64,000 nt of DNA from an uncultured bacterium. Lineage in GTDB: Bacteria > Actinomycetota > Coriobacteriia > Coriobacteriales > Coriobacteriaceae. The notes beneath the pieces were generated by a model that worked only from the letters and a program-made list of their open reading frames with translations, was not told the DNA's origin and searched no databases. Positions 1-8,069 of the stretch are shown here, one piece after another; position 1 is the first letter of the stretch, and every line of letters starts with the position of its first letter. The translations under genes and the position numbers were made by a program. The DNA is taken from NCBI GenBank assembly GCA_958349055.1, contig CATWBO010000004.1, forward strand, positions 13,649 to 77,648, in the 5' to 3' direction.

Positions 1-97
1 AGTCCATAATGCGAACGCAGATCTCGGGCCCGTTGAGGGTGTAACGATGAACGGGGGTACCGCACGGCGCGGTGCCGAAAAGCTCGGAAGTGATCAT
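1..97 (-). CDS. galM: Aldose 1-epimerase (galactose mutarotase), N-terminal part only
   Basis: Only the first 32 codons lie in the window; the gene runs off the left edge. The peptide starts MITSELFGTAPCGTPVHRYT and continues with LNGPEICVRIMD, which matches the usual start of GalM (an FG-P-G--V--YTL-N element, then a strand ending near the first active-site glycine). GalM interconverts alpha- and beta-galactose ahead of galactokinase. AGGAA lies six bases before the ATG at 97. It is divergent from the DeoR-type regulator at 303, and a TGTTC direct repeat lies between them, so shared control is likely. The catalytic residues are outside the window, so the assignment rests on the N-terminus and on context. 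Confidence 0.75.
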   Translation of the reverse strand, partial: MITSELFGTAPCGTPVHRYTLNGPEICVRIMD

Positions 98-252
98 TTA
101 GTTCCTAACATCGAGGTATTCCGGACAAACTGTAGCGCGAACAGGCGAGATTATCACTACACCCCACTAAAGCAGGGGGTATTTTTCTCAAAAAAGTGAT
201 GATTTGGGCTGTGTGGGCGCTCATTTTTGGCGCGCGCGATTCTGATACAATT

Positions 253-270
253 TGTTCGTAACTGTTTGAA
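253..270 (+). promoter_or_regulatory. Putative DeoR-family operator (TGTTC direct repeat)
   Basis: TGTTCGTAACTGTTTGAA is a direct repeat of TGTTY with a 10-bp period, between galM and the divergent DeoR gene. The same arrangement occurs at 13142, 13223 and 15078, all upstream of lac genes. Its role as the binding site of the neighbouring DeoR protein is inference. Confidence 0.5.
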
Positions 271-302
271 TTGACGTGAGCGTGGGACAGCGAGGACTCA
301 TC

Positions 303-1067
303 GTGATTAAAGCGGAGCGACAGGATAAGGTTCGGCAGCTGCTTGAGGAGCAGGGCACGGTTTCGGTTAAGGAGATCTCGGATGCGCTGGGGGTCTCGGA
401 CATGACGATCCGCCGCGACCTTGAGGAGCTTGCGAGCTTGGGCGAGATCGAGCGTGTGCACGGCGGTGCCCGTAGTGCGCAGAGTCGTCCGCACGCTATG
501 TTGCGTCATGAGTATTCGCACAGCGAAAAGCGCACTAAGCATGCCGAGGAAAAGCTGCAGATCGCACGCCGTGCCGTGGAGCTTATCGAGGAAGACTCGA
601 CCATCTTTTTGGGCACGGGCACCACGGTTGAGCAGATGGCCTCGATGCTGCCGACGTTTCGCCTGCGCATTGTGACCAATTCGCTTTCGGTGTTTAACCT
701 GCTCGAGGCGCGCGAAGACTGCGACCTGTGCCTCGTGGGCGGTATGTACCGTCGCCGCACAGCCGCTTTTGTGGGGCCAACGGCCGAGGATACCCTGCGT
801 GCGTTGGGCATCGATGCAGCGTTTATCGGCGCCAACGGCATCTTGGACGGTGACGTATCCACATCCAACATGGACGAGGGCCGCATCCAGCAGCTCGCCT
901 TTAGCAAGGCCGACTCGCGCTATCTGATTGCCGACTCCAGCAAGATTGGTAAGCGCGACTTCTACACCTTCTGCCGTCTGGATAACCTGGACGCTGTAGT
1001 ATGCGAGCCGAGCATCTCGGCAGAAGACCGCGCCGCCATCGAGGAACACACACAGGTTATCTGCTAA
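303..1067 (+). CDS. DeoR/GlpR-family transcriptional regulator, candidate LacR
   Basis: This 254-residue protein has the standard DeoR layout. The N-terminal winged helix begins IKAERQDKVRQLLEEQGTVS, contains the recognition helix SDMTIRRDLEEL, and ends with the family motif RVHGGA. The C-terminal sugar-phosphate-binding DeoRC domain carries GTGTTVEQMA, the phosphate-binding loop typical of the isomerase-like fold. The GTG at 303 is preferred over an in-frame GTG at 276 because GAGGA precedes it at good spacing and DeoR proteins usually begin MIK-ER. It is divergent from galM, and candidate operators occur here and before lacF and lacA, so a LacR-like role answering to a galactose or tagatose phosphate is likely. 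The effector is not shown by the sequence. The stop codon abuts the stop of the convergent gene at 1068. Confidence 0.85.
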   Translation: MIKAERQDKVRQLLEEQGTVSVKEISDALGVSDMTIRRDLEELASLGEIERVHGGARSAQSRPHAMLRHEYSHSEKRTKHAEEKLQIARRAVELIEEDSTIFLGTGTTVEQMASMLPTFRLRIVTNSLSVFNLLEAREDCDLCLVGGMYRRRTAAFVGPTAEDTLRALGIDAAFIGANGILDGDVSTSNMDEGRIQQLAFSKADSRYLIADSSKIGKRDFYTFCRLDNLDAVVCEPSISAEDRAAIEEHTQVIC

Positions 1068-2324
1068 CTAGCGCAGCAGGCGATACTTCTGCCCCCTGCC
1101 GGTGCCTTCAACTGTCGCCAGGCCTGTCTCAACGAGTTTTTTGAGGATGCGGAGTAGCTTCGAGCGACTAAAGGTGACTTTAGCCGCAAGCTCGCTTGTC
1201 GATTGAGGGTTTACTCCACTCAGCAGTTCAAATACGGTAAGTTCGTCACCTTCGAGCCCGGGGTTATCCATGAGCAGGGGAAGTGTGACCACAATGGCGT
1301 TATCCGAAACTTGAAAACGGGGCTTTTTGATGCCGTCTTTATAGGTGTCTCGAATTCGCATAATGCCCGTTCCGAATGCCTCGATAAGGCCCAGGCGCAA
1401 AAAGACTTCGGCAAGAATGCGATTGCGTCTAACAGACAGCATGTCGGATAGATACTCATCGACAGTCATGCTTGCTGGCAAGCCGCCGGGCGAGGCGACT
1501 TCCACGCGGTTGTCAAACATCGAGATGCGGATGTGCGCGGGTACATCCCAAGTCCTGTGAACGATTGCATTGGTAATGGCCTCACGGAACGCCTCAAGTG
1601 GAATGAGCTCCTTGCGGATCCGCTCCATTCCCTTGATTTCCTCGTAGCAGTACTGGGCTTCAAATAGCTCAAGAGCGCCGTCGATCTCCGTCAAAACTGA
1701 TGCATGCTCAAGAGTTTTGCGCTGCTTAATGAGGTTGATGGTGTCGCCAAACACCGCCATGTCGATACCTGGGAAATCGTTCTCGTCCGCGAGCAGTTCT
1801 GCTGCGTTGTTGTAGGTTCCGGTCTCATCGAGCAAGCCGAGGGTTTTGAGAGTATCGGTTGTGAATGACTGAAGTGAGAGCTTTGCTGTTAGGCGGTTTT
1901 CTAAAACGGTGAAAGATAGATCTTGCTTGCTTGCCGGGAGCTGTTCAAAGGAGAGATTCTGGCCTTCGAGCACAAGACGCGAAAGACCTAAGGTATCAAC
2001 TGGTATTGTCGCGGTGTCATTACGCTTGTACGCCTTTGAGTGGTATAGGTAAGGCTTCGATCTGCCAGGAAAGACCGTAAGCTCTACGGTTGCATCGGGC
2101 TCGTTGATTTTTAGGGAGTAATCGGGCTGGGGAATGATTGAATCGTTGATCTTGTTTTCGATATCCAGGCAGGTCTGCTTGGGATCATCGAGGCCAACGA
2201 TTTTCCCGTCGTCATCGATTCCAAATAGGACACGCCCACCCGTGCTATTTGCATAAGCGGAGACGGTTTTAAGGAACGAATTGGTGACGCTTTCCTTGAA
2301 CTCAAGATCCTTGGTCTCTTGCAT
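1068..2324 (-). CDS. AlbA_2 (Schlafen-like) DNA-binding / ATPase-like protein
   Basis: This 418-residue protein begins with an AlbA_2 domain (about residues 5-120): DLEFKESVTN, then GGRVLFGIDDDGKIVGL, the hallmark of this putative nucleic-acid-binding domain. The middle contains an HATPase_c_4-type segment with REAITNAIVHR (N-box-like) and EAFGTGIMRI. The C-terminus is a winged helix (SELAAKVTFSRSKLLRILKKL). Proteins of this layout are widespread orphan regulators or defence-associated factors with no settled function. The promoter region is packed with nine copies of an 11-bp motif, suggesting autoregulation by one of the two DNA-binding domains. It is convergent with the DeoR gene, and a toxin-antitoxin pair lies upstream. 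A related but longer protein lies at 49079. Confidence 0.8.
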   Translation of the reverse strand: MQETKDLEFKESVTNSFLKTVSAYANSTGGRVLFGIDDDGKIVGLDDPKQTCLDIENKINDSIIPQPDYSLKINEPDATVELTVFPGRSKPYLYHSKAYKRNDTATIPVDTLGLSRLVLEGQNLSFEQLPASKQDLSFTVLENRLTAKLSLQSFTTDTLKTLGLLDETGTYNNAAELLADENDFPGIDMAVFGDTINLIKQRKTLEHASVLTEIDGALELFEAQYCYEEIKGMERIRKELIPLEAFREAITNAIVHRTWDVPAHIRISMFDNRVEVASPGGLPASMTVDEYLSDMLSVRRNRILAEVFLRLGLIEAFGTGIMRIRDTYKDGIKKPRFQVSDNAIVVTLPLLMDNPGLEGDELTVFELLSGVNPQSTSELAAKVTFSRSKLLRILKKLVETGLATVEGTGRGQKYRLLR

Positions 2325-2349
2325 CGTTTTGCTCCGTTTCGCTTCAGCT

Positions 2350-2463
2350 TGACACGAAAAATGACACGTAAAATTTTACACGTCATTTTGCACGTCAAAA
2401 TTATGACACGAAAAAATTTGCACGTCATTTTGCGCGTCAACGTGACGTGAAATGACGCGCAAA
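2350..2463. repeat. Cluster of nine 11-bp repeats upstream of the AlbA_2 gene
   Basis: In 114 bp the motif TGACRYGNAAA or its complement occurs nine times: forward at 2350, 2362, 2404, 2443 and 2453, and reverse ending at 2385, 2397, 2427 and 2439. Adjacent opposite copies make imperfect palindromes, for example 2362-2385. The cluster begins 26 bp before the AlbA_2 start, which is typical of an operator cluster. No ORF here is convincing. Confidence 0.75.
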
Positions 2464-2493
2464 TGTGCGCAGGCGAGGCGTCCGGCTTAAAAC

Positions 2494-2799
2494 CTAGACC
2501 AAGCGGGCGTAGTCCTGTGACTGATGAAAGATGTGAGCGATATAGATTGTTTCGTGCTCAAACTTGTATAGACACACGTAGTTGTTGACGGGAAACGATC
2601 GGTAATTACGTGCCGCCAGCTCTTGCATGTACGAGAGGGGACGTAAAAGCGGCTGCTCGCGAAGCAGATCAAGCTGATATTCAAACTCAGCGACAAAATT
2701 GCCTGCCGCACGCGGATTCTTGAGGATTTGAGCAAGGTATCCGACAATACTCTCGTACTCATATCGCGCGCTTTTGAGGATTACGACGTTATAGGTCAT
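2494..2799 (-). CDS. RelE/ParE-family toxin
   Basis: This 101-residue protein has the compact RelE/ParE fold signature: MTYNVVILKSARYEYESIVGY at the start, a central helical pair with a leucine-rich stretch, LAARNYRSFPVNNYVCLYKF, and a final strand IYIAHIFHQSQDY. RelE-type toxins cleave mRNA in the ribosome and ParE-type toxins poison gyrase; the sequence does not decide between them. The start overlaps the end of the upstream antitoxin gene by 11 bp, the normal coupling for type II toxin-antitoxin operons. The pair lies between the AlbA_2 gene and a stem-loop array. Confidence 0.85.
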   Translation of the reverse strand: MTYNVVILKSARYEYESIVGYLAQILKNPRAAGNFVAEFEYQLDLLREQPLLRPLSYMQELAARNYRSFPVNNYVCLYKFEHETIYIAHIFHQSQDYARLV

Positions 2800-3055
2800 A
2801 TTTGTCTCGTATCGAAGCCGCGAATGATTCGTAGTCGCTGTAGTCGCCTTGCGATATTTCGTCTTCTGCCAACATCATACGAGACAGCAGTTTTGCCTTG
2901 GCGATTTCTTCTTGCATGAGGCGATACTGGTCGCTGCTGATGCAGTGCATGGCTTCGTAGCCGTTTTTGGTGACGGTGACGTCGCGCTCAGACTCGACAA
3001 GTGCGGTGAATGCAGCAGTGTCCTTCATGTCTCGGACGGGCACACAAGCGGACAT
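2789..3055 (-). CDS. Phd/YefM-like antitoxin
   Basis: This 88-residue protein starts at the ATG at 3055, preceded by a perfect AAAGGAGGT. The sequence MSACVPVRDMKDTAAFTALV followed by VTVTKNGYEAMHCISSDQYR matches the Phd/YefM pattern: a short strand, a helix, then a K-G---M--IS--Y motif. The N-terminal part would bind the operator and the C-terminal part (about residues 50-88) would wrap the toxin at 2494. Type II antitoxins of this kind normally autoregulate the operon. A longer reading from 3091 would add 12 residues without a ribosome binding site and is not preferred. Confidence 0.85.
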   Translation of the reverse strand: MSACVPVRDMKDTAAFTALVESERDVTVTKNGYEAMHCISSDQYRLMQEEIAKAKLLSRMMLAEDEISQGDYSDYESFAASIRDKYDL

Positions 3056-3120
3056 AGGTACCTCCTTTGCATTGGGACATAATTGTACCACGGTGTTTCA
3101 AAACGTCAGCCCCGGCGAAA

Positions 3121-3418
3121 CATCTCAATCAGTAACGGTTAGGACCGAAAAACTCGGCTAAACGTTACAGATTGAGATCGATTGGATTGGTCCGAATGTT
3201 TGTCTCGATCTGTAACAGGAAGACGTCTAAAAGTGAGCTTAGTGTTACAGATTGAGATTGAAGGGATTGACCTGCTCGTTTATCTCAATCTGTAACAACT
3301 AGACGTGAAAAACCGGATTAGATGTTACAGATTTAGATTATTCGACCCGGGCGATTCCGTTTGTCTTGATCTGTAACAGGTAGGACCGAAAACCGCTGCT
3401 AGATGTTACAGATCGAGA
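3121..3418. repeat. Array of four about 80-bp stem-loops (REP-like), array 1
   Basis: Four units occur. Each has a left arm close to TCTCGATCTGTAACA and a right arm close to TGTTACAGATCGAGA, around a 25-26 nt variable loop with a central AAAA. Arms: 3122-3137/3163-3178, 3203-3217/3243-3257, 3283-3297/3323-3337 and 3364-3378/3404-3418. Spacing is close to 80 bp. The array fills the gap between the lacG terminator and the antitoxin promoter. Three more units of the same family occur at 8070-8285. Confidence 0.9.
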
Positions 3419-3440
3419 CAAACGTGCGGCCCGCCCGAGC

Positions 3441-3488
3441 GAAAACAAAAAGGCCGCATGCGATCCCATGGGGGATTCGCATGCGGCC
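3441..3488 (-). terminator. Rho-independent terminator after lacG (first module)
   Basis: Read on the minus strand, a GC-rich stem (3452-3488, GGCCGCATGCGA with its complement) is followed by TTTTTGTTTTC. It lies just past the lacG stop and ends the lacE-lacG transcript. Confidence 0.85.
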
Positions 3489-3510
3489 GACAAGGGGTAT
3501 GTGGCGGAAA

Positions 3511-4932
3511 CTATGCCATGAGCAGGCCGGTCTCCGCGACGTTCTTGTACCAGTACGCGCTTGCCTTGGGGTAGCGCTCCTGGGTCTCGAAGTCGATGTA
3601 GAACAGGCCGTAGCGCTTGTTGTAGCCGTTGGTCCAAGAGAACTGGTCCTGCAGTGACCACACAAAGTAGCCGTCGACGTTCACGCCGCCGTCGATTGCC
3701 TTGAGAACCCATGCGAGATGCTGACGCATGTAGTCGATGCGAGGGGCGTCGTCGATAAAGCCGTCCTCAAAGTCGTCCTTATAGCCCATGCCGTTCTCGG
3801 TGATGTAGATCTTCTTGTAGTTGGGGTAATCGTTCTTAATGCGGAGCAGCAGGTCGTAGAGGCCCTCGGGATAGATGATCCAGTCCCAGTCGGTGGTGGG
3901 TACGCCTTCGCGCACGCATGACTCACCAACGCCCTTGAGGAACCAGCGCGAGGAGCCCTTGTCGCCAGTGCCATTGTGGTTGATGTCGTTTTCGCCCTCG
4001 GCGGCACGCAGGAACTGGCACTTGTAGGTGTTGACGCCCAGACAATCGTTGTAGGGGAGCGCGGCGGTCAGCGCGGCGATGTCCTCGTCGCGTACGTCGA
4101 GCTCGCCGCCGGCGATATGCGCCAGCTTGGTTGCGGCTTCCATAGTGTCTGCAGCGTAGTGGCCGCGGAAGGTGGCGTCGAGCACCCAGCGGTTATTGAT
4201 AACGTCGGCCATGCGGGCGGCCTCGCAGTCGGCAGCACTGTTGGGATCGAGGGGATACTTGGGCTCCAGGTTCTGGACGATACCGATCTCGCCCTCAAAA
4301 CCGCCCTCGTGGAAGGCGACGACGGCCTTGGCGTGGGCCACCATCATGTTGTGCATGAGCTGGAAGGCCTTGTCCAGGCGATACTTTTCGCCGTGCGGCC
4401 AGTTGCCGACGATAAAGCTGCCCTCGGCGGTCGCGGGAATCTCGTTAAAGGTAAACCAGTGCTTGACCTCGGTGAACTCGGCAAAGCAGAACTTGGCGTA
4501 CTCGACAAAGGCGTCGATCGTCGTGCGCGTCAGGAAGCCCTCGCCGCCGTCCTGGTAGAAGGCCTCGGGCGTATCAAAGTGATCGAGCGTGACGTAGGGG
4601 ATAACGCCGGCTTTGTTGCAGGTGGCAAAGAGCTCGTGATAGTAGGCTACGCCCTCAGGGTTGATCTCGCCGGTGCCGTTGGGGAAGATGCGGCTCCATG
4701 CGATAGAGACACGGATGCCGTTGATGCCAAAGCGCTGGCACAGGTCGATGTCGACCGGGTATTTGTTGTAGAAGTCGCTCGCGGGGTCGGGGGAGAAACG
4801 GCCCTGAGCAGCCAGGAAGTCATCCCAGGGCACTTTGCCCTTTCCGTGCGTGCGGGTCTCGCCCTCAACCTGGTAAGCGGCGGTGGCGCCGCCAAACACA
4901 AAGCCGTCGGGGAACTGCATGAGGTTCGTCAT
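3511..4932 (-). CDS. lacG: 6-phospho-beta-galactosidase, GH1 family (first copy)
   Basis: This 473-residue GH1 enzyme would hydrolyse lactose-6-phosphate, made by the adjacent PTS, to glucose and galactose-6-phosphate. The acid/base glutamate is E164 in TFNEI and the nucleophile is about E379 in ITENG. The N-terminal GGATAAYQVEGETRTHGKG and the segments WDDFLAAQGRFSPDPASDFY and WSLQDQFSWTNGYNKRYGLF match the LacG branch rather than the 6-phospho-beta-glucosidase branch. The ATG at 4932 is chosen because AAAGGA precedes it; another in-frame ATG lies 15 bp upstream. It is the second gene of lacE-lacG. A 6-phospho-beta-glucosidase specificity cannot be excluded from sequence alone. Confidence 0.9.
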   Translation of the reverse strand: MTNLMQFPDGFVFGGATAAYQVEGETRTHGKGKVPWDDFLAAQGRFSPDPASDFYNKYPVDIDLCQRFGINGIRVSIAWSRIFPNGTGEINPEGVAYYHELFATCNKAGVIPYVTLDHFDTPEAFYQDGGEGFLTRTTIDAFVEYAKFCFAEFTEVKHWFTFNEIPATAEGSFIVGNWPHGEKYRLDKAFQLMHNMMVAHAKAVVAFHEGGFEGEIGIVQNLEPKYPLDPNSAADCEAARMADVINNRWVLDATFRGHYAADTMEAATKLAHIAGGELDVRDEDIAALTAALPYNDCLGVNTYKCQFLRAAEGENDINHNGTGDKGSSRWFLKGVGESCVREGVPTTDWDWIIYPEGLYDLLLRIKNDYPNYKKIYITENGMGYKDDFEDGFIDDAPRIDYMRQHLAWVLKAIDGGVNVDGYFVWSLQDQFSWTNGYNKRYGLFYIDFETQERYPKASAYWYKNVAETGLLMA

Positions 4933-4966
4933 CTGCTGTCCTTTCATAAGGTTGTGGATATGGAGA

Positions 4967-4992
4967 GGTGCCCGAACGGGGATTCGGGCACC
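4967..4992 (-). other. Intercistronic hairpin between lacE and lacG (first module)
   Basis: GGTGCCCGAA and TTCGGGCACC form a perfect 10-bp stem with a 6-nt loop, with no U-run. It sits in the 75-bp gap between lacE and lacG. The second module has a hairpin of different sequence in the same place (9931-9962). It may stabilise or process the mRNA to set the transporter-to-enzyme ratio; this is inference. Confidence 0.6.
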
Positions 4993-5007
4993 AGCAGAGG
5001 GAGGAAA

Positions 5008-6765
5008 TTAGTCGAGGTTCTCGCGGAGCCACTTGATGGCGCCGGCGGGGTCGCGGGTAAGGTCGATGTATTCCTTGCCACGCGGGGCGAGCAGCTTAAT
5101 ACCCAGACGGTCGGTATCGGCTTTCATGTCGTCGTAGTAGCTGCGAACCTGCGGAGCGAGCACGATGACGTCATACTGATCCATGATGGCGGTGTGCTGA
5201 CCGTAGGCACCTGCGGAGGAGGCGATGTTCTCGCCGGTCTGCGCGGCGCCTTCCTTAATGGCGTTGGCGAGCATGGCGGAGGTGCCGGCGCCGGCGCACA
5301 GGACGAGGACCTTCAGGCCATCGACGTCCTTCTTAACGGATGCGTCGGCGGCGGGCTCGGGCTGATCGGTGACAGGCTCGCTGTCGACGGCAGCGGCGGT
5401 CTGCTCAACGGCGGGCGCAGAGGTGCTGGCGGCGATGGTGGCAGCACCATCGGACTCGAGACCCAGCTCGGCGGCGCGCTCGGCCTCCTGGTCGCAGAGC
5501 AGCTTATCGTATGCCTTCAAGAACGGCAGGTAGATGATGGCGTCCAGCAAGATGATGATCGCGACAAATACCAGGGCGATAAGCTGGAAATTCGTGGTGA
5601 TGAAAATGCCGATGGGGGCGGGGGTGGCCCAAGGCACCACGAAGGAGAAGCCGTTCATGCCCACATTGTCGATAAAGAACTTGGCAACGCTCACGTTGAC
5701 GCAGCCGGCGGCAACAAAGGGGATGAGCATGTAGGGGTTAAGGATCATCGGCGCGCCAAAGAGCAGCGGTTCGTTGACGGCGAAGGCAACAGGAACAATC
5801 GAGGCCTTACCGACGGCTTTGAGCTGCTTGGACTTCATAAAGAGAATCAGCAGAAGCGGCACGATGAACGTGGCGCCGGTGCCGCCGAACTCGCCCACGA
5901 GCGACATGTTAAAGGTGAGGGAGTGGGCGGGGTGACCACCGGCCAGCAGAACCTGCAGGTTCTCGGCCTGGTTGGCAAGACGGATGGGGTCGATGCCCGG
6001 CTGGACGATCGAGGGGCCGTGGACGCCGATGAACCAGAAGAACGCGGTGGCTGCCTGGATAAGGATAAGGCCAGGATAGGTTTCTGCAGCGGTAAAGAGC
6101 GGGGAGAGCAGTTTGATAAGCAGCTCGGAGAACGGAACGCCCATGAGGTTGCGCACGACGACATCGATGATGCCGCAGATGATGACGGCGCCGCCAAAGG
6201 GGATGATGTCGCGGAAGTTCTGAGCGATGGCGCCCGGGACCTCCTTGGGTAGCTTAATGGTCAGATCGCGCGAGACGCAGAACTTATAGACCCACACGGT
6301 AACGAACGCGGCGATATAGGCCGAGAACAGACCGCGCGTACCCATGCTGGTGCAGTCGAAGACCGAAAGCTCGGAGCCGTCGAGCTTGGTGGTGAACTGC
6401 GTAACGGCGAGCAAAAGCATGCTGCACTGGGCGGCCACCATGGTGGAGCCGTCGTTGAGCACCTTGCCGGCGGGCATGCGACGGTTCATGGATGCCGTGA
6501 AGTTCTTGGCGGTGGTGCCGGCAACCATGATGCCCATGACGCCCATGGTGAAGTTGTACAGCTTGTTGCACCAGTCGATGAGCGGCTGGGGCAGCGTGAT
6601 GCCAACTACGCCAGGAAGGGTGGCGATCAACAGAAAGATCGAAGAGGTGAGGACGATGGGCATGCACCCAAGGAATCCGTCCTTAATGGCCTGGAGGTAG
6701 ATGTTCCTCGAGATCTTCTCAAAGAACGGCTGATGCTTTTCGAGCATCTTTACGATGGCGTCCAT
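5008..6765 (-). CDS. lacE: PTS lactose-type transporter, fused EIIC-EIIB (first copy)
   Basis: This 585-residue membrane protein takes up and phosphorylates lactose or a related beta-galactoside. Residues 1 to about 435 are the EIIC permease, with several hydrophobic segments and the conserved FFWFIGVHGPSIV and AVNEPLLFGAPMILNP motifs. An Ala/Pro/Glu-rich linker (about 440-480) leads to the EIIB domain, whose phospho-cysteine is C490 in VLVLCAGAGTS. The fused order IIC-IIB is that of LacE. Phosphate would come from the EIIA encoded at 13325, since no other EIIA gene is present in the window. It starts the lacE-lacG operon. Paired LacI-type operators lie about 105-145 bp upstream, and the regulator gene is divergent. 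Confidence 0.9.
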   Translation of the reverse strand: MDAIVKMLEKHQPFFEKISRNIYLQAIKDGFLGCMPIVLTSSIFLLIATLPGVVGITLPQPLIDWCNKLYNFTMGVMGIMVAGTTAKNFTASMNRRMPAGKVLNDGSTMVAAQCSMLLLAVTQFTTKLDGSELSVFDCTSMGTRGLFSAYIAAFVTVWVYKFCVSRDLTIKLPKEVPGAIAQNFRDIIPFGGAVIICGIIDVVVRNLMGVPFSELLIKLLSPLFTAAETYPGLILIQAATAFFWFIGVHGPSIVQPGIDPIRLANQAENLQVLLAGGHPAHSLTFNMSLVGEFGGTGATFIVPLLLILFMKSKQLKAVGKASIVPVAFAVNEPLLFGAPMILNPYMLIPFVAAGCVNVSVAKFFIDNVGMNGFSFVVPWATPAPIGIFITTNFQLIALVFVAIIILLDAIIYLPFLKAYDKLLCDQEAERAAELGLESDGAATIAASTSAPAVEQTAAAVDSEPVTDQPEPAADASVKKDVDGLKVLVLCAGAGTSAMLANAIKEGAAQTGENIASSAGAYGQHTAIMDQYDVIVLAPQVRSYYDDMKADTDRLGIKLLAPRGKEYIDLTRDPAGAIKWLRENLD

Positions 6766-6870
6766 GGAGCTCCTTTGCTACTTGATGCGCGATGCATGTG
6801 GATGGAACTGGTCGTCGATGGATGGTCAGGACTGCCCGGAAACCCTCCTGCTTGAGGAAGGTGGTTTGAA

Positions 6871-6910
6871 ATGACAACGTTGTCATTTCGTTAATGACAA
6901 CGTAAGACAT
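6871..6910. promoter_or_regulatory. Paired LacI-type operators of the first lac module
   Basis: ATGACAACGTTGTCAT at 6871-6886 is a perfect 16-bp palindrome with the central CG typical of LacI-family sites. A second, imperfect copy (ATGACAACGTAAGACAT) lies at 6894-6910, with centres about 23 bp apart. They lie between lacE and the divergent LacI gene. A weaker relative (GTGGCAACGTTGGACA) overlaps the regulator's start codon at 7041 and may serve autoregulation. Confidence 0.75.
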
Positions 6911-6955
6911 TTTAGAAAGCGCAACAAGGATTTACGGGTGAGCGGTCGATATTGT

Positions 6956-6967
6956 CCGGTAAACGGT
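6956..6967. promoter_or_regulatory. Weak copy of the ACCGT-NN-ACGGT palindrome
   Basis: CCGGTAAACGGT differs from the ACCGT-NN-ACGGT consensus at two positions. It lies before the first LacI gene. It is listed only because better copies precede other carbon genes. Confidence 0.25.
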
Positions 6968-7040
6968 TGATTTATCAGTCGGGCAGGTAGTGTATGCTAG
7001 AACGCAGAAAATATGCGACATGAAGCCGATGGGAGAAATA

Positions 7041-8051
7041 GTGGCAACGTTGGACAAGAAAAACGTCTCAATGAACGATGTGGCGGTTGCCGCCGGCGTA
7101 TCTCTCAAGACGGTATCTCGTGTAATCAATGAGCCCGATAGCGTGCGCGAGTCGACGCGCGATAGGGTCCATGCGGCCATGGAGGAGCTTGGGTTCCGGG
7201 CGAACTTTGCCGCGCGTTCACTCAAGTTGGGCCGTTACGGGTGCATCGGCGTGGTGTTGTTCCACTTGTCGGGTGGTGCCGTGGACATGATCGACGGTAT
7301 CGCCGATGCCGCCGAAGAGCGAGGCTTTGCTCTCACGATGATCAAAAAGCGGGCGGGGGAGAAGATGACCCTTGCCGAAGCGGCGCGTAGGATGTCGCAG
7401 CTTCCCGTCGACGGCATGATTTTCAACCTGCGTCAGATGGTCGATGACTTTGATACCTTTGAGGCACCGAAAGACCTCAAGACCGTGATCATCACGCCTA
7501 TGGAACACCCTACTTGCTCTACGGTCAGTGACGATCAAGAGGGCGGTGCGCGTATGGCGTGCGAGTACTTTTTGGATCGCGGGCACAAGAACGTCTATTT
7601 CGTTGCCGGTAAAGAAGAATCGCTGTCAAGCCAGTGTCGTATGAAAGGTTGGCGCACAGCACTCGAGACGCGCGGCATTGAACCGCCCGAGCCGCTGCGG
7701 GGTGATTGGAATGCAGATAGCGGCTATGCCGCGGGTCTGGCGCTCGCCGATAAGCCCGATTGCACGGCGGTTTTGGCTGCCAACGACAGCATGGCAAACG
7801 GTGTGATGATGGCTTTGCGTGACAAGGGGTTGAGCGTACCCGGCGATGTGTCCGTGATCGGCTTCGACGACGAGCTCTATAAGACGATTCCCAATTCGAT
7901 TTTGACGTCGGTGAAGTTCCGCCACCGTGAGTTGGGCATCCGTGCGCTTAACGAGGTCGTTGCGGGCCTGGAGGCTCCAAGCTCCAGAAGCCGGACGCTC
8001 GTCTCCGGCGTGCTGGTCGAGCGCTCCAGCGTAAGGGACCTGCGGGCGTAG
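7041..8051 (+). CDS. LacI-family repressor of the first lac module
   Basis: This 336-residue regulator has an N-terminal LacI helix-turn-helix (VSMNDVAVAAGVSLKTVSRV, hinge SLKLGRYGCIGVV) and a C-terminal periplasmic-binding-protein-like effector domain ending with the family motif VPGDVSVIGFDDEL. The GTG at 7041 is chosen because GGGAGA lies just upstream; in-frame ATGs at 7020 and 7029 lack a ribosome binding site. The recognition helix begins SLKTVSRV, unlike SEQTVSRT and SQQTVSRV in the two other LacI proteins here, in keeping with their different operators. It is divergent from lacE-lacG, which it most likely represses in the absence of a galactoside-derived inducer. Confidence 0.9.
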   Translation: MATLDKKNVSMNDVAVAAGVSLKTVSRVINEPDSVRESTRDRVHAAMEELGFRANFAARSLKLGRYGCIGVVLFHLSGGAVDMIDGIADAAEERGFALTMIKKRAGEKMTLAEAARRMSQLPVDGMIFNLRQMVDDFDTFEAPKDLKTVIITPMEHPTCSTVSDDQEGGARMACEYFLDRGHKNVYFVAGKEESLSSQCRMKGWRTALETRGIEPPEPLRGDWNADSGYAAGLALADKPDCTAVLAANDSMANGVMMALRDKGLSVPGDVSVIGFDDELYKTIPNSILTSVKFRHRELGIRALNEVVAGLEAPSSRSRTLVSGVLVERSSVRDLRA

Positions 8052-8069
8052 GTTTGCTCGGCCCGTTCA

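Noticed and set aside
3121..3418. The stem-loop array as a CRISPR
   Set aside because: Units are palindromic hairpins with short variable loops, the conserved arms are 15 nt, there are only four copies, and no cas genes are present.
3976..6252. A 758-codon open frame on the plus strand
   Set aside because: It is antisense to lacG and lacE, which have clear family motifs. Its composition is the mirror of high-GC codon bias, and it has no recognisable domain.
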